Shown in pieces: positions 9,679 to 19,757 of a stretch of 64,000 nt of DNA. Origin of the DNA: Ruminococcus sp. (GTDB lineage: Bacteria; Bacillota; Clostridia; Oscillospirales; Ruminococcaceae); NCBI GenBank assembly GCA_021202895.1, contig JAJQCE010000007.1, forward strand, positions 31,853-95,852, given 5' to 3'. The stretch's first letter is position 1; the number at the start of each line of letters is the position of its first letter. Below the pieces are notes generated by a model. That model did no database searches. It was given only the letters and a program-made list of their open reading frames with translations, and was not told the origin of the DNA. The position numbers and the translations under genes were made by a program.

Positions 9679-10482
9679 ATGGGCCAGAAGGTCAATCCAC
9701 ACGGACTGCGTGTCGGTGTTATAAAAGATTGGGATTCCCGTTGGTTTGCAGGCAAAAAGGACTTCGGTGATACTCTCGTAGAGGATTATGAAATCCGCGA
9801 GTTTATTAAGAAGAAAATCAACACAAGATCTAAGAATCCCACAAGCAAGACTATATATGCAGGAGTTCCCAAGATTGAAATTGAAAGATTCGGCGACGCT
9901 GACGGAGAACAAAAGATTAAGATTTACGTTCACTGCGCAAAGCCTGGTCTTGTAATCGGCAAGGGCGGCGCAGAAATCGAGAAGCTTCGTGTCGACATTG
10001 AAAAGCTGACGGGGAAAAAGGTTCTTATCTATATAGTTGAGGTTAAGCAGCCTGATGTAAATGCGCAGCTTGCAGCTGAAAAAATTGCGCATGATCTGGA
10101 GGACAGAGTTTCCTTCCGCCGTGCGACAAAACAGGCTATCGGACGTGCAATGAAGCTTGGCGTCAAGGGAATCAAGACAAGAGTAAGCGGACGCTTGGGC
10201 GGTGCTGAAATTGCAAGAGCGGAAACCTATCACGAGGGAACAATCCCGTTGCAGACTATTCGTGCAGATATAGATTACGGTTTTGCAGAAGCTCATACCA
10301 CATACGGCAAGATCGGCGTAAAGGTATGGATTTATAAGGGCGAGGTTTTCAAGGAGGAAGCTAACAATTCCGACAGAAGAAACGACAGAAAGCCTAGAAG
10401 AAGAAATGACGACAGACGTCAGGGCGGAAGAAGAAGCGACCGCCGTGGCGGCGCAAATAGAATAGAAGGAGGTAACAAATAA
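9679..10482 (+). CDS. rpsC: 30S ribosomal protein S3
   Basis: mRNA-entry protein with ribosomal helicase role. The ORF track starts at 9640, but [18 protein letters not shown] at 9679 follows GAGGAGG and matches the family start (267 aa). The KH domain GXXG is seen in [15 protein letters not shown]. The last 35-40 residues form an Arg/Gly/Asp-rich tail ([18 protein letters not shown]) longer than in B. subtilis, a disordered extension seen in many clostridial S3 proteins. The stop overlaps rplP (TAATG). Confidence 0.97.
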   Translation: MGQKVNPHGLRVGVIKDWDSRWFAGKKDFGDTLVEDYEIREFIKKKINTRSKNPTSKTIYAGVPKIEIERFGDADGEQKIKIYVHCAKPGLVIGKGGAEIEKLRVDIEKLTGKKVLIYIVEVKQPDVNAQLAAEKIAHDLEDRVSFRRATKQAIGRAMKLGVKGIKTRVSGRLGGAEIARAETYHEGTIPLQTIRADIDYGFAEAHTTYGKIGVKVWIYKGEVFKEEANNSDRRNDRKPRRRNDDRRQGGRRSDRRGGANRIEGGNK

Positions 10483-10904
10483 TGCTGCTTCCTAAGAGAG
10501 TAAAGTACAGAAGAGTACACAGAGGAAGAATGAAGGGAAAGGCTAACAGAGGAAATACCGTCACATACGGCGAGTACGGACTTCAGGCGCTTGAGCCTTC
10601 GTGGATAACCTCTAATCAGATTGAGGCTGCTCGTGTTGCTATGACGAGATATATCAAGAGAGGCGGACAGGTCTGGATCAAGATCTTCCCCGACAAGCCA
10701 GTAACAAAGAAGCCGCTTGAAACCCGTATGGGTAAAGGTAAAGGCGCACCTGAGTATTGGGTAGCCGTAGTAAAGCCCGGCCGTATAATGTTTGAGCTTG
10801 CTGGAGTAAGTGAAGAAACAGCGCGTGAGGCTATGCGTCTTGCTGCGCACAAGCTTCCGATCAAGTGCAAGTTCGTCAAGAAAGAAACGGATGGTGAACA
10901 GTAA
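10482..10904 (+). CDS. rplP: 50S ribosomal protein L16
   Basis: Organises the A-site of the 50S. 140 aa, starting [33 protein letters not shown], close to the peptidyl-transferase centre, is conserved. Start and stop both overlap neighbours by one base (TAATG), so it is tightly coupled to rpsC and rpmC. Confidence 0.97.
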   Translation: MLLPKRVKYRRVHRGRMKGKANRGNTVTYGEYGLQALEPSWITSNQIEAARVAMTRYIKRGGQVWIKIFPDKPVTKKPLETRMGKGKGAPEYWVAVVKPGRIMFELAGVSEETAREAMRLAAHKLPIKCKFVKKETDGEQ

Positions 10905-11095
10905 TGAAAGCAAGCGAATTAAGAGAACTATCGGATGTAGAGCTTGAACAGAAGCTCTCAGAGCTGAAGCAGGAGCTTTTTAACCTTCGTTTTCAGCACG
11001 CTGTCAACCAGCTTGAAAACCCTATGAGAATCAAGGCTGTAAAGAGAGATATTGCACGTGTAAAAACTGTTCTCAGCAGCAGTGAAAACGCTTGA
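10904..11095 (+). CDS. rpmC: 50S ribosomal protein L29
   Basis: Small helical-hairpin protein at the tunnel exit; 63 aa. [18 protein letters not shown] and [17 protein letters not shown] are characteristic. Confidence 0.96.
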   Translation: MKASELRELSDVELEQKLSELKQELFNLRFQHAVNQLENPMRIKAVKRDIARVKTVLSSSENA

Positions 11096-11109
11096 AGGGA
11101 GGACTTGCA

Positions 11110-11367
11110 GTGAGCGAAAGAAATTTAAGAAAAACAAGAGTCGGCAAGGTTGTATCCGATAAGATGGATAAGACAATAGTAGTAGCTATTTCGGACAACG
11201 TAGCGCATCCTCTCTATAAGAAGATCATAAAGAGAACTGTAAAGCTTAAGGCGCATGACGAAAACAATGTGTGCAGGATAGGCGATAAGGTTGAGATTAT
11301 GGAAACAAGACCGCTTTCAAAGGACAAGAGATGGCGTCTTGTAAAGGTGATCGAGCAGGCAAAGTAA
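11110..11367 (+). CDS. rpsQ: 30S ribosomal protein S17
   Basis: 16S rRNA binder of early assembly. The ORF track starts at 11092, but GGGAGG precedes a GTG at 11110 that gives [20 protein letters not shown], the family N-terminus; 85 aa. The gap to rplN (111 bp) is longer than others here and holds a GCCGCA/TGCGGC foldback. Confidence 0.95.
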   Translation: MSERNLRKTRVGKVVSDKMDKTIVVAISDNVAHPLYKKIIKRTVKLKAHDENNVCRIGDKVEIMETRPLSKDKRWRLVKVIEQAK

Positions 11368-11478
11368 GCCTTAAGGTCACAAATGTTCACAGCCGCAAAA
11401 TTTTATGTAGCTTCGTTTAGCTTGGAGCGGAATTTATGCGGCAAATAATGATTTGATTTTTGAAAGGAGGAACGCACT

Positions 11479-11847
11479 GTGATTCAAATGCAGACTCACC
11501 TTAAGGTAGCAGATAACTCCGGAGCAAAGGAGCTTATGTGTATTAAGGTGCTAGGCGGTTCACGCAGAAGATATGCAAACATCGGCGACGTTATAGTTGC
11601 TTCTGTAAAAAAAGCAACTCCGGGCGGACTTGTTAAAAAAGGCGATGTTGTAAGAGCAGTAATCGTTCGTTCAGCCAGCGGTTTGAGAAGAGCAGACGGA
11701 ACATATATCCGTTTTGACGAAAACGCTGCTGTAATAATAAAGGAAGACAAAAACCCAAGGGGAACGAGAATTTTCGGGCCCGTAGCCAAGGAGCTTCGCG
11801 AAAAGGATTATATGAAGATACTTTCGCTTGCTCCCGAAGTACTTTGA
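11479..11847 (+). CDS. rplN: 50S ribosomal protein L14
   Basis: Intersubunit-bridge protein and binding site of the silencing factor RsfS; 122 aa. GTG start ([19 protein letters not shown]) 8 nt after AAAGGAGG. First gene of the spc part of the cluster; a weak internal promoter in the preceding 111-bp gap is possible but none is convincing. Confidence 0.97.
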   Translation: MIQMQTHLKVADNSGAKELMCIKVLGGSRRRYANIGDVIVASVKKATPGGLVKKGDVVRAVIVRSASGLRRADGTYIRFDENAAVIIKEDKNPRGTRIFGPVAKELREKDYMKILSLAPEVL

Positions 11848-11864
11848 TTAGGAGGAGTCGTTAA

Positions 11865-12188
11865 ATGAGTAAGGTTCATGTAAAAACTGGCGACACCGTA
11901 GTGGTTCTTTCCGGAAGGAACAAAGGACAGCAGGGTACTGTAATGGCTGTTTCCCCGAAGGAAGGCAAGGTAATCGTTGAGGGATTAAACAAGGTTAAGA
12001 AGCACGTAAAGCCCCGTTCGGCGGCTGAGCAGGGCGGCATAGTTGAAGCGGAGGGCGCAATGTACTCTTCAAAGGTTCAGCTCGTATGCCCTAAGTGCGG
12101 CAAGACTACAAGAGTCGCTCACAGGATTCTTGAGGACGGCTCCAAGGTCAGAGTTTGCAAAAACGAAGGCTGCGGAGAGGAATTTTAA
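11865..12188 (+). CDS. rplX: 50S ribosomal protein L24
   Basis: Assembly initiator with a KOW motif ([20 protein letters not shown]). 107 aa. The C-terminal half carries CPKCGKT and CKNEGC, a four-cysteine pair that looks able to bind zinc, as in many clostridial L24 proteins. Confidence 0.96.
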   Translation: MSKVHVKTGDTVVVLSGRNKGQQGTVMAVSPKEGKVIVEGLNKVKKHVKPRSAAEQGGIVEAEGAMYSSKVQLVCPKCGKTTRVAHRILEDGSKVRVCKNEGCGEEF

Positions 12189-12207
12189 TTAAGGAGGAGA
12201 TATTACG

Positions 12208-12747
12208 ATGGCAAGATTAAAAGATTATTATGTTTCAGACGTAGCTCCTGCCCTGATGAAAAAGTTCGGTTATCAGAACGTAATGCAGATTCCTAAGCTT
12301 GACAAGGTTGTTGTCAACGTAGGCTGCGGAGCGGATAAGGACAATAAAAAGGTTATCGACGCTATCATGACAGATTTAGCGGCAATCACAGGTCAAAGAC
12401 CTGTAGTGTGCAGAGCTAAGAAGTCAGTTGCTAATTTCAAGCTCAGAGATGGTCAGATAATCGGCGTCAAGGTTACGCTAAGAGCGGACAGGATGTACGA
12501 ATTTGTAGACAGACTGTTTAACGTAGCGTTCCCTAGAGTACGTGATTTCAGAGGAATAAGCTCAAACAGCTTTGACGGAAGAGGAAACTATTCCACAGGC
12601 ATCAAGGAACAGCTGATTTTCCCTGAAATTGAGTATGACAAGATAGATAAGGTACGCGGCATGGATATAAACTTTATCACTACCGCAAAGACGGACGAAG
12701 AGGCTAAGGAGCTGCTTGAGCTTCTCGGCGCACCGTTCGCTAAGTAA
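12208..12747 (+). CDS. rplE: 50S ribosomal protein L5
   Basis: Binds 5S rRNA in the central protuberance; 179 aa. [21 protein letters not shown] and [11 protein letters not shown] are conserved. Confidence 0.97.
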   Translation: MARLKDYYVSDVAPALMKKFGYQNVMQIPKLDKVVVNVGCGADKDNKKVIDAIMTDLAAITGQRPVVCRAKKSVANFKLRDGQIIGVKVTLRADRMYEFVDRLFNVAFPRVRDFRGISSNSFDGRGNYSTGIKEQLIFPEIEYDKIDKVRGMDINFITTAKTDEEAKELLELLGAPFAK

Positions 12748-12765
12748 GAAAGAGAGGGTATTATA

Positions 12766-12951
12766 ATGGCAAAGAAAGCTATGATAAACAAGCAACAGGC
12801 TAAGCCTAAGTACTCTACCCGTGCTTACACTAGATGCAAGATTTGCGGAAGACCGCACGCTTATTTAAGAAAATACGGCATCTGCCGCATATGCTTCAGA
12901 GAGCTTGCGCATCAGGGAAAGATTCCTGGAGTTAAGAAGTCAAGCTGGTAA
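12766..12951 (+). CDS. rpsN: 30S ribosomal protein S14, zinc form (type Z)
   Basis: 61-aa form with C-x2-C ... C-x2-C ([24 protein letters not shown]), so it binds zinc. The longer zinc-free paralogue used in starvation is not in this window. Confidence 0.97.
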   Translation: MAKKAMINKQQAKPKYSTRAYTRCKICGRPHAYLRKYGICRICFRELAHQGKIPGVKKSSW

Positions 12952-12972
12952 TAAAAGGGAGGTTAATTTAGA

Positions 12973-13371
12973 ATGCAGATTACTGATACAATTGCAGATT
13001 TGCTTACGAGAATCCGTAATGCAAGCACTGCAAAGCACGCAACAGTTGACATTCCCGCTTCTAACATGAAGAAGTCAATTACACAGATTCTTCTTGACGA
13101 GGGATACATCAAGGACTACAAGGTCATTGATGACGGTAAGCAGGGAATTATAAGAGTAACTCTAAAATACGATGAGAACAGAAACCCCGTTATTTCAGGC
13201 TTGAGAAGAGTTTCAAAGCCGGGTCTGCGTATTTATGCAGGATGTGATGAGCTTCCCAAGGTTATGAAGGGCCTTGGAATAGCTATCATCTCTACTTCAA
13301 AGGGAGTAGTTACCGACAAGAAAGCCAGAGAGCTTAACGTGGGCGGCGAGGTTCTCGCATTTATCTGGTAA
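12973..13371 (+). CDS. rpsH: 30S ribosomal protein S8
   Basis: Central-domain assembly protein, and translational repressor of the spc operon in E. coli. 132 aa. [18 protein letters not shown] and the C-terminal [14 protein letters not shown] are typical. Confidence 0.97.
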   Translation: MQITDTIADLLTRIRNASTAKHATVDIPASNMKKSITQILLDEGYIKDYKVIDDGKQGIIRVTLKYDENRNPVISGLRRVSKPGLRIYAGCDELPKVMKGLGIAIISTSKGVVTDKKARELNVGGEVLAFIW

Positions 13372-13386
13372 GGAGGACAAAGGCGT

Positions 13387-13938
13387 ATGTCAAGAATTGG
13401 TATTAAGCCCATTGCAGTTCCTGCTGGAGTAGACGTTACAATCGGAAGCGACAACGTTGTAACGGTAAAGGGACCTAAGGGTACACTTACAAAGTCCTAT
13501 AACAAGGACATGATTATTAAGCTTGCTGACGGCGTTATCACAGTAGAGCGTCCCAGCGAGGATAAAAAGCACAAGTCCCTCCACGGACTTACAAGGACGC
13601 TTATAAGCAACATGGTTACAGGTGTCACAGAGGGATACTCAAAGTCACTTGAGATTGTTGGAGTAGGATACAGAGCTACGAAGCAGGGCAAGAATGTAAA
13701 TTTGACGCTTGGTTATTCGCATCCAGTAGTAATATCTGAAACGGACACAATCAAGCTTGACGTTCCTCAGCCGAATACCGTTGTGGTTTCAGGCATAGAC
13801 AAGCAGGCGGTAGGTCAGTTCGCCAGCGAAATCAGAGGCAAGCGTCCGCCTGAGCCTTATAAGGGCAAGGGAATCCGCTACAGCGGCGAATATGTCATCC
13901 ACAAGGAAGGCAAGGCCGGCAAGGGCAGCAAGAAGTAA
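13387..13938 (+). CDS. rplF: 50S ribosomal protein L6
   Basis: Two-domain protein near the factor-binding site; 183 aa. MSRIGIKPIAVPAGVDV and the C-terminal RKPEPYKGKGIRY-like stretch (RPPEPYKGKGIRYSGE) confirm it. Confidence 0.97.
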   Translation: MSRIGIKPIAVPAGVDVTIGSDNVVTVKGPKGTLTKSYNKDMIIKLADGVITVERPSEDKKHKSLHGLTRTLISNMVTGVTEGYSKSLEIVGVGYRATKQGKNVNLTLGYSHPVVISETDTIKLDVPQPNTVVVSGIDKQAVGQFASEIRGKRPPEPYKGKGIRYSGEYVIHKEGKAGKGSKK

Positions 13939-13959
13939 TTAAGAAGGAGAGAATAACAA

Positions 13960-14319
13960 ATGATTAAAAAGATCGACAGATCAAAGGCAAGAGCCAAAAG
14001 ACATTTCAGAGTTCGCAAGAAGATCAGCGGTACTCCAGAGTGTCCCCGCTTGAATGTATTCCGCTCCTCAAAGCATATATATGCTCAGATTATCGACGAC
14101 AAGGCAGGCGTTACACTTTGCAGCGCATCATCATTGTCCAAGGACTTTGAAGGCAACGGCGGCAACAAGGAAGGTGCTCGCAAGGTCGGAAATCTGATTG
14201 CTGCGGCTGCGGCACAAAAGGGAATCACAAACGTTGTATTTGACAGAGGCGGATATGTGTTCCACGGACGTGTACAGGAGTTGGCAGAGGGCGCTCGCGA
14301 GGGCGGACTTAAGTTCTAG
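13960..14319 (+). CDS. rplR: 50S ribosomal protein L18
   Basis: 5S rRNA binder; 119 aa. [21 protein letters not shown] and [23 protein letters not shown] are diagnostic. Confidence 0.97.
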   Translation: MIKKIDRSKARAKRHFRVRKKISGTPECPRLNVFRSSKHIYAQIIDDKAGVTLCSASSLSKDFEGNGGNKEGARKVGNLIAAAAAQKGITNVVFDRGGYVFHGRVQELAEGAREGGLKF

Positions 14320-14335
14320 TAAGGAGGTTATACTT

Positions 14336-14836
14336 TTGGCTTTAATAGATGCTTCAACATTGGAGCTTTCCGAAAAGGTAGTTTCAATAAACAGAGTATC
14401 CAAGACGGTTAAGGGCGGAAGAATCATGAAGTTTTCAGCACTTGTAGTAGTAGGCGATGGAAACGGAATTATCGGCTTTGGTCTTGGAAAGTCGGGAGAA
14501 GTACCCGACGCTATCCGTAAGGGAATTGAGGACGCTAAGAAGAATCTTATAAAGATTTCGCTCAGAGGCTCGACGATTCCTCACGAGATTACAGGAAAAT
14601 TCGGCGCAGGAGAGGTTTTGCTGATGCCTGCCGCACCTGGTACAGGAGTTATTGCTGGCGGACCAGTCAGAGCGGTGGTAGAGGCAGCGGGAATTAAGGA
14701 CATAAGAACAAAGTCCTTGCGCTCAAACAATCCCTCTAACGTAGTCAGAGCGACATTTAACGGACTTGCAAATCTTAAGAGCGCAGAAGAAGTTGCTGCA
14801 AAGAGAGGCAAGACTGTAAAGGAAATTTTAGGTTAA
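14336..14836 (+). CDS. rpsE: 30S ribosomal protein S5, TTG start
   Basis: Shapes the mRNA entry channel and decoding accuracy. The ORF track begins at 14198 inside rplR. The true start is a TTG at 14336, 8 nt after AAGGAGG and 16 bp after the rplR stop, giving [17 protein letters not shown] (166 aa, normal). [20 protein letters not shown] and [10 protein letters not shown] are conserved. TTG starts recur in this genome (divIC, DUF4321). Confidence 0.96.
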   Translation: MALIDASTLELSEKVVSINRVSKTVKGGRIMKFSALVVVGDGNGIIGFGLGKSGEVPDAIRKGIEDAKKNLIKISLRGSTIPHEITGKFGAGEVLLMPAAPGTGVIAGGPVRAVVEAAGIKDIRTKSLRSNNPSNVVRATFNGLANLKSAEEVAAKRGKTVKEILG

Positions 14837-14849
14837 GGAGGACAAGGCG

Positions 14850-15029
14850 ATGGCAAATGTAAAGATAACACTCGTAAGGAGTTTAAATTCCTGCAAAAAG
14901 AATCAGATTGCAACCGCACAATCCCTTGGACTTCGTAAAATCGGGTCTGAAACAATACAGCCCGATAATGCACAGACGCAGGGAAAAATTAAGGTGATAA
15001 GCCACCTTGTAAAAGTAACAGAAGCGTAA
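14850..15029 (+). CDS. rpmD: 50S ribosomal protein L30 (below the ORF-track cutoff)
   Basis: 59 codons: [19 protein letters not shown] ... [19 protein letters not shown] ... [12 protein letters not shown], after AAGGAGG. Position between rpsE and rplO is canonical for L30. Confidence 0.96.
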   Translation: MANVKITLVRSLNSCKKNQIATAQSLGLRKIGSETIQPDNAQTQGKIKVISHLVKVTEA

Positions 15030-15048
15030 GTTGGGAGGTGCAACAAAT

Positions 15049-15489
15049 ATGAAACTGCACGAATTATCGCCTGCTCCAGGTTCTGTTAAGTCGCGTAAGA
15101 TTGTCGGAAGAGGACATGGCACAGGACAGGGAAAAACAGCTGGAAAGGGTCATAAGGGACAGAACGCACGTTCAGGCGGCGGAGTCAGACCTGGCTTTGA
15201 GGGCGGACAAACGGCGCTTGCAAGAAGAACTCCTAAGCGTGGTTTTAATAACATTTTCGCAACCGAATATGCTGTAGTCAACGTATCGGATTTAGAAAAA
15301 TTTGTCGAAGACACGGTGGTAGATACCGAACTGCTCAAGGCGTCGGGACTTATCAAAAAGGAGCTTGACGGAGTAAAGATTTTAGGCGGTGGAGAGCTTA
15401 CAAAGAGCCTCACCGTAAAAGCGGCTAAGTTTTCCGAAGCTGCCAAGGAAAAGATTGAAAAGGCAGGCGGGAAAGCCGAGGTGATGTAA
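15049..15489 (+). CDS. rplO: 50S ribosomal protein L15
   Basis: Late-assembly protein; 146 aa. Start corrected from 15031 to the ATG at 15049 after GGGAGG ([20 protein letters not shown]). The Gly-rich extended N-terminus [20 protein letters not shown] is intact. Confidence 0.96.
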   Translation: MKLHELSPAPGSVKSRKIVGRGHGTGQGKTAGKGHKGQNARSGGGVRPGFEGGQTALARRTPKRGFNNIFATEYAVVNVSDLEKFVEDTVVDTELLKASGLIKKELDGVKILGGGELTKSLTVKAAKFSEAAKEKIEKAGGKAEVM

Positions 15490-15491
15490 TA

Positions 15492-16799
15492 GTGATACAG
15501 ACGTTAAAAAACGCTTGGGCAATACCTGAGCTTAGAAAAAAACTGCTGTACACATTACTGATCGTCATTGTATACAGAATCGGCGGAGCGATCCCCGTTC
15601 CATATCTGGATTCGGCGGTGCTGCAAAGCTGGTTTGAGGAGCAAAGCTCAAGCGGAAATATCTTCAGCTATTTAAATGTGCTTTCGGGAGATAATTTTTC
15701 AAAGGGTACGCTAATGGCATTGTCGGTTTCACCGTACATCAATGCCCAGATTATTATTCAGCTGCTGACCTACGCTCTTCCACCGCTGGAAAAGCTGGCT
15801 AAAGAGGGCATGGAGGGCAGAAAGAAGCTTGACAAAATCACGAGATATACAGCGCTTGCTATTTCAGTGTTCCAGGCGTGGGCATACTACCTAACGCTGA
15901 AGAATCAGACGAGCGCACTTATGTATACTTCAAGTGACGGAACATTTGCTAAGGTATTTTCTGAAATTGTAATTATCATGTGTTTCACAGCAGGTTCGTT
16001 CTTAACTATATGGCTGGGAAATCAGATTAGTGAAAAGGGAATAGGAAATGGTATTTCAATTCTGCTGTTCGCAGGAATTATCGCAAGACTTCCCTCAGAC
16101 GTTATAAGAGATTTTGGATACATGAGTCTTGACGATACAAAGTATAAGATTTTAGTTCCGCTTCTCTATATCATCTACATTTTTATGATCGTGCTTATAG
16201 TATTTATGAACAATGCTGAAAGAAGAATTCCTATAGCATACGCTAAGAGAGTAGTCGGAAGAAAGCAGTATGGCGGACAGAATACCTACCTTCCTATAAA
16301 GGTTTCAATGGCGGGAGTTCTGCCGATAATCTTTGCAATGGCATTTATGTCGCTGCCGTCAACACTAGAGCTGTTTATCACTCCTAAGGAGGGCGGTATC
16401 TATGAGAAGATACTCAATGTTTTCAGCTACACTCACCCCGTATATGGAATTTTGTATTTCATTCTTATAATCGCATTTAACTATTTCTATGTTTCAATGC
16501 AGTACAATCCTGTAGAGATAGCCAACAATTTAAGACAGGCGAACGGTTCAATCCCCGGCATACGTCCAGGTAAGCCTACAGTTGATTACCTCAGAAGAGT
16601 TATGTCAAAAATAACACTATTGGGAGCTTTCTTCTTAGGACTTATCGCACTGTTCCCGATTATCTATGGAGCTACAACAGGCTTGCAGGTTGCTATGGGA
16701 GGAACATCTATACTCATCGTAGTAAGCGTTGCTTTGGAAACGGCGAGAACACTCGAATCACAGATGATGATGCGTCATCACAAGGGATTTTTGGAATAA
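15492..16799 (+). CDS. secY: Preprotein translocase channel subunit SecY
   Basis: Membrane channel of the Sec pathway, working with SecE (encoded at 51.2 kb) and SecA. 435 aa with about ten hydrophobic segments. MIQTLKNAWAIPELRKKLLYT at the N-terminus and NNAERRIPIAYAKR in the SecA-contacting loop are characteristic, as is NPVEIANNLRQANGSIPGIRPG. The GTG start lies 2 bp after rplO with its GAGGTGA site inside the rplO end. Confidence 0.97.
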   Translation: MIQTLKNAWAIPELRKKLLYTLLIVIVYRIGGAIPVPYLDSAVLQSWFEEQSSSGNIFSYLNVLSGDNFSKGTLMALSVSPYINAQIIIQLLTYALPPLEKLAKEGMEGRKKLDKITRYTALAISVFQAWAYYLTLKNQTSALMYTSSDGTFAKVFSEIVIIMCFTAGSFLTIWLGNQISEKGIGNGISILLFAGIIARLPSDVIRDFGYMSLDDTKYKILVPLLYIIYIFMIVLIVFMNNAERRIPIAYAKRVVGRKQYGGQNTYLPIKVSMAGVLPIIFAMAFMSLPSTLELFITPKEGGIYEKILNVFSYTHPVYGILYFILIIAFNYFYVSMQYNPVEIANNLRQANGSIPGIRPGKPTVDYLRRVMSKITLLGAFFLGLIALFPIIYGATTGLQVAMGGTSILIVVSVALETARTLESQMMMRHHKGFLE

Positions 16800-16820
16800 T
16801 TATGCGAGGAGGAAAAAGCT

Positions 16821-17450
16821 ATGAATTTGATTTTATTAGGAGCACCAGGTGCTGGAAAGGGTACGCAGGCGGAGGTTATCTGCAAGGAATTTAATATTCC
16901 TACCATTTCAACTGGAAATATGCTCAGAGCCGCCGTCAAGGAGGGCACTGAGTACGGACTTAAGGCAAAGGCTGCAATGGACGCAGGCGCACTTGTGTCG
17001 GACGAAATTGTAATTGGTATTTTAAAGGATCGCATTGCACAGGACGATGCTCAGAACGGCTTTATTCTGGACGGATTTCCAAGAACCGTACCGCAGGCTG
17101 AAGCTTTGGACGAAATGGGAGTTAAGATTGACAAGGTAGTCGAGATTTTCGTTCCCGATGAGAAGATTCAAAAGCGAATGAGCGGCAGAAGGGTTTGTCT
17201 TGACTGCGGAGCGACATTCCATACGGAGTACAATCCCCCGAAGCAGGAGGGCATCTGCGACTCTTGCGGCAAGGAACTTGTTGTTCGCAAGGACGATGAG
17301 CCTGAAACTGTAAAGAGCAGACTTAAAACCTATCATGAGCAGACCGCACCGCTTAAGGACTACTATGCGGCACAGGGCAAGCTTGTGAGCGTAGAGGGTC
17401 AGGAAGAGGTTGCTGACACATCAAGACTTGTGCTTGACGCGCTTAAGTAA
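16821..17450 (+). CDS. adk: Adenylate kinase, zinc-lid type
   Basis: Interconverts ATP+AMP and 2 ADP. P-loop [10 protein letters not shown] at residues 7-16, NMP-binding [20 protein letters not shown]. The LID domain (about 127-165) holds CLDCG and CDSCG, four cysteines for structural zinc as in Gram-positive enzymes. 209 aa. AGGAGG upstream; sits in its usual place after secY. Confidence 0.97.
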   Translation: MNLILLGAPGAGKGTQAEVICKEFNIPTISTGNMLRAAVKEGTEYGLKAKAAMDAGALVSDEIVIGILKDRIAQDDAQNGFILDGFPRTVPQAEALDEMGVKIDKVVEIFVPDEKIQKRMSGRRVCLDCGATFHTEYNPPKQEGICDSCGKELVVRKDDEPETVKSRLKTYHEQTAPLKDYYAAQGKLVSVEGQEEVADTSRLVLDALK

Positions 17451-17476
17451 GGTCAAGGCAGGAAAGAAGCGTAAAA

Positions 17477-18229
17477 ATGATTTCTATTAAATCTCCAAGT
17501 GAAATTGAAAAGATGCGCAAGGCGGGCTTAATTACTGCCAGAGCGATTCTTACGGCAGGAAAAGCTATCAGACCAGGTATGACTACCAAGGAGCTGGATA
17601 CTGTCGTCAGAAAGTATATAACGTCGCACGGCGCAAAGCCAAGCTTTTTGGGATACGGCGGATTCAAAGGCTCAGCCTGCATATCCATTAACGATGTGGT
17701 AATTCACGGTATTCCTGGATCGCAGGTTATAAAGAACGGCGATATAGTGTCGGTGGACGTTGGAGCGTATATCGGCGGTTATCATGGAGATTCGTGCCGA
17801 ACCTTTGCAGTCGGAGAGGTTTCCGATGAGGCGAAAGCACTTATGAAATCAACCGAGGAGAGCCTGCATCTTGCGATAAGCATGGTTAAGCCTGGTGTAA
17901 GGCTTGGAGATCTCGGAGCGGCAATACAAAAATACAATGAGGACAACGGCTACAGCGTAGTCAGAGAATTTGTCGGACACGGAGTGGGGCATGAGCTTCA
18001 CGAGGACCCAGAGGTTCCGAACTTTGGCAAGGCAGGACACGGAGTAAGACTTCGCGAGGGCATGGTTATAGCGATAGAACCTATGATTAACCAGGGAACT
18101 GCCGCCGTAAAGGTTGAAAAGGACGGATGGACGACAAGGACTGTGGACGGCAAGCTGTCCGCTCATTTTGAACACACAATAGCTGTTACAAAGATGGGCT
18201 GTATAATACTTACAGACCCTAATGAGTAA
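17477..18229 (+). CDS. map: Methionine aminopeptidase, type I
   Basis: Removes N-terminal Met from new proteins. 250 aa. Metal ligands occur in VSVDVGAYIGGYHGDSCRTF (two Asp), GHGVGHELHEDPEVP (His), AIEPMIN (Glu) and HFEHTIAVT (Glu). The family's short form without an N-terminal extension. Followed by a 227-bp gap before infA. Confidence 0.97.
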   Translation: MISIKSPSEIEKMRKAGLITARAILTAGKAIRPGMTTKELDTVVRKYITSHGAKPSFLGYGGFKGSACISINDVVIHGIPGSQVIKNGDIVSVDVGAYIGGYHGDSCRTFAVGEVSDEAKALMKSTEESLHLAISMVKPGVRLGDLGAAIQKYNEDNGYSVVREFVGHGVGHELHEDPEVPNFGKAGHGVRLREGMVIAIEPMINQGTAAVKVEKDGWTTRTVDGKLSAHFEHTIAVTKMGCIILTDPNE

Positions 18230-18456
18230 CAAGGCAGTCCCTCAAGGGAAACGTTGCTTACCTAAAAGGGCGGTTTGATATGGCAATACCGCACAATAAA
18301 GCTTTGCGCGGCATTGCTTTAATGCAAACACATTTCACCTGCCAAAGCTAAAGCTTGAAAAGCTGATGAAGTTTAAAACCCAAAGCGAAGAATCGGCAGA
18401 CCGAAGTCTATGACAGACCGCAGGTCGATATTCCAGAAAGGAATGTGGATTTTAAT
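18230..18456 (+). other. 227-bp intergenic spacer between map and infA
   Basis: No gene. Several short dyads are visible (GCGGTTTGATATGGCAATACCGC near 18264-18286, CAGACCG repeats near 18400-18420). Many clostridia carry a small KOW-domain gene here; it is absent. Possibly an internal regulatory or processing region. Confidence 0.4.
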
Positions 18457-18675
18457 ATGTCAAAGGAAGATGTAATAGAGCTTGAAGGAATTGTGACAGA
18501 GGCTTTGCCAAACGCTTCATTCAGAGTGGAGCTTGCAAACGGACACAAGATTCTAGCGCAAATTTCAGGAAAGCTCAGAATGAATTACATTCGTATAGTA
18601 CCTGGAGATAAGGTAACGGTGGAGATGTCGCCGTATGACCTTACAAAGGGAAGAATAACGTGGAGAGCTAAGTAA
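18457..18675 (+). CDS. infA: Translation initiation factor IF-1
   Basis: Single OB-fold factor that blocks the A-site during initiation. [20 protein letters not shown] matches the invariant start, giving 72 aa. The ORF track starts at a GTG at 18445, only 2 nt from AAAGGA, while the ATG at 18457 is 14 nt away. Neither spacing is ideal; conservation favours 18457. Confidence 0.95.
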   Translation: MSKEDVIELEGIVTEALPNASFRVELANGHKILAQISGKLRMNYIRIVPGDKVTVEMSPYDLTKGRITWRAK

Positions 18676-18743
18676 AGGCTTTCCGTCATAAGCAAACAGA
18701 AAGCTTAGAAGCTTTCGAGAAGGATTTGAAGGAGGTATTTCAA

Positions 18744-18857
18744 ATGAAAGTAAGACCTTCAGTTAAGCCCATGTGTGAGAAGTGCAAGGTAATTAAAAGA
18801 AAAGGCAAGGTAATGGTTATCTGCCAGAATCCTAAGCACAAGCAGCGTCAGGGATAA
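18744..18857 (+). CDS. rpmJ: 50S ribosomal protein L36, zinc form (below the ORF-track cutoff)
   Basis: 37 codons after [28 protein letters not shown] ... [13 protein letters not shown]. The C-x2-C-x12-C-x4-H zinc set is intact. Confidence 0.97.
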   Translation: MKVRPSVKPMCEKCKVIKRKGKVMVICQNPKHKQRQG

Positions 18858-18884
18858 CAAAGAAAATTTGGAGGTGCAGCTATA

Positions 18885-19253
18885 ATGGCTCGTATTGCAG
18901 GTATTGACTTGCCTAAGGAAAAGAGAGTTGAAATCGGACTCACTTACATTTATGGTATCGGTCAGAAAACATCCGCAAAGATTCTTGCAGCAACAGGCGT
19001 CAACCCCGACACCAGAGTTAAGGATTTGTCTGAGGACGACGTATCCAAACTGCGTGAATATATCGATCAGAATTTAACTGTTGAGGGCGACCTCAGAAGA
19101 GAAACAGCACTCAACATCAAAAGACTTGTTGAAATCAACTGCTACAGAGGCATTCGTCACAGAAAGGGACTTCCTGTAAGAGGACAGAGAACCAAGACAA
19201 ACGCAAGAACCCGCAAGGGACCTGTAAAGACGATTGCAAACAAGAAGAAGTAA
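18885..19253 (+). CDS. rpsM: 30S ribosomal protein S13
   Basis: 30S head protein contacting P-site tRNA; 122 aa. [22 protein letters not shown] and the C-terminal [16 protein letters not shown]-like basic tail ([19 protein letters not shown]) are diagnostic. Confidence 0.97.
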   Translation: MARIAGIDLPKEKRVEIGLTYIYGIGQKTSAKILAATGVNPDTRVKDLSEDDVSKLREYIDQNLTVEGDLRRETALNIKRLVEINCYRGIRHRKGLPVRGQRTKTNARTRKGPVKTIANKKK

Positions 19254-19270
19254 GGAGGGACTAAGAGAAC

Positions 19271-19663
19271 ATGGCTCAGACTAAAAAGACTATTCGCCGT
19301 CGTCGCGAAAGAAAAAATATCGAACAGGGACAGGTTCATATCCAGTCCACCTTTAATAACACGATTGTAACAATTACAGATATGCAGGGAAATGCTATTT
19401 CATGGGCGTCAGCAGGCGGCTTAGGCTTTCGCGGCTCAAAGAAAAGCACACCCTTTGCTGCTCAGAGTGCGGCTGAAACAGCTGCAAAGGCAGCTAAGGA
19501 GCATGGTCTTAAGACGGTTGAGGTTTATGTAAAGGGACCTGGAGCAGGAAGAGAAGCTGCAATCCGCGCGCTTCAGTCGGAGGAGCTTGAGGTAAGACTT
19601 ATCAAGGACGTTACTCCTATTCCTCATAACGGATGCCGCCCGCCTAAGAGAAGACGTGTATAA
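19271..19663 (+). CDS. rpsK: 30S ribosomal protein S11
   Basis: Platform protein near the E-site and mRNA exit; 130 aa. [15 protein letters not shown] and [11 protein letters not shown] are conserved. Confidence 0.97.
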   Translation: MAQTKKTIRRRRERKNIEQGQVHIQSTFNNTIVTITDMQGNAISWASAGGLGFRGSKKSTPFAAQSAAETAAKAAKEHGLKTVEVYVKGPGAGREAAIRALQSEELEVRLIKDVTPIPHNGCRPPKRRRV

Positions 19664-19757
19664 GCATTTGAGTTAGTTTTTATTCTCAAAGTCGAACAGA
19701 CGGAGATAAACCGCAGAGGTTCGATATAACATTGAAAAAACGGAGGTATTTTATATT

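Noticed and set aside
9646-10296. 216-aa ORF on the minus strand
   Set aside because: Antisense shadow of rpsC; no ribosome binding site.
12973-13371. Missing or rearranged genes in the S10-spc-alpha cluster
   Set aside because: All expected genes are present in canonical order once rpmD and rpmJ, absent from the ORF track, are added.
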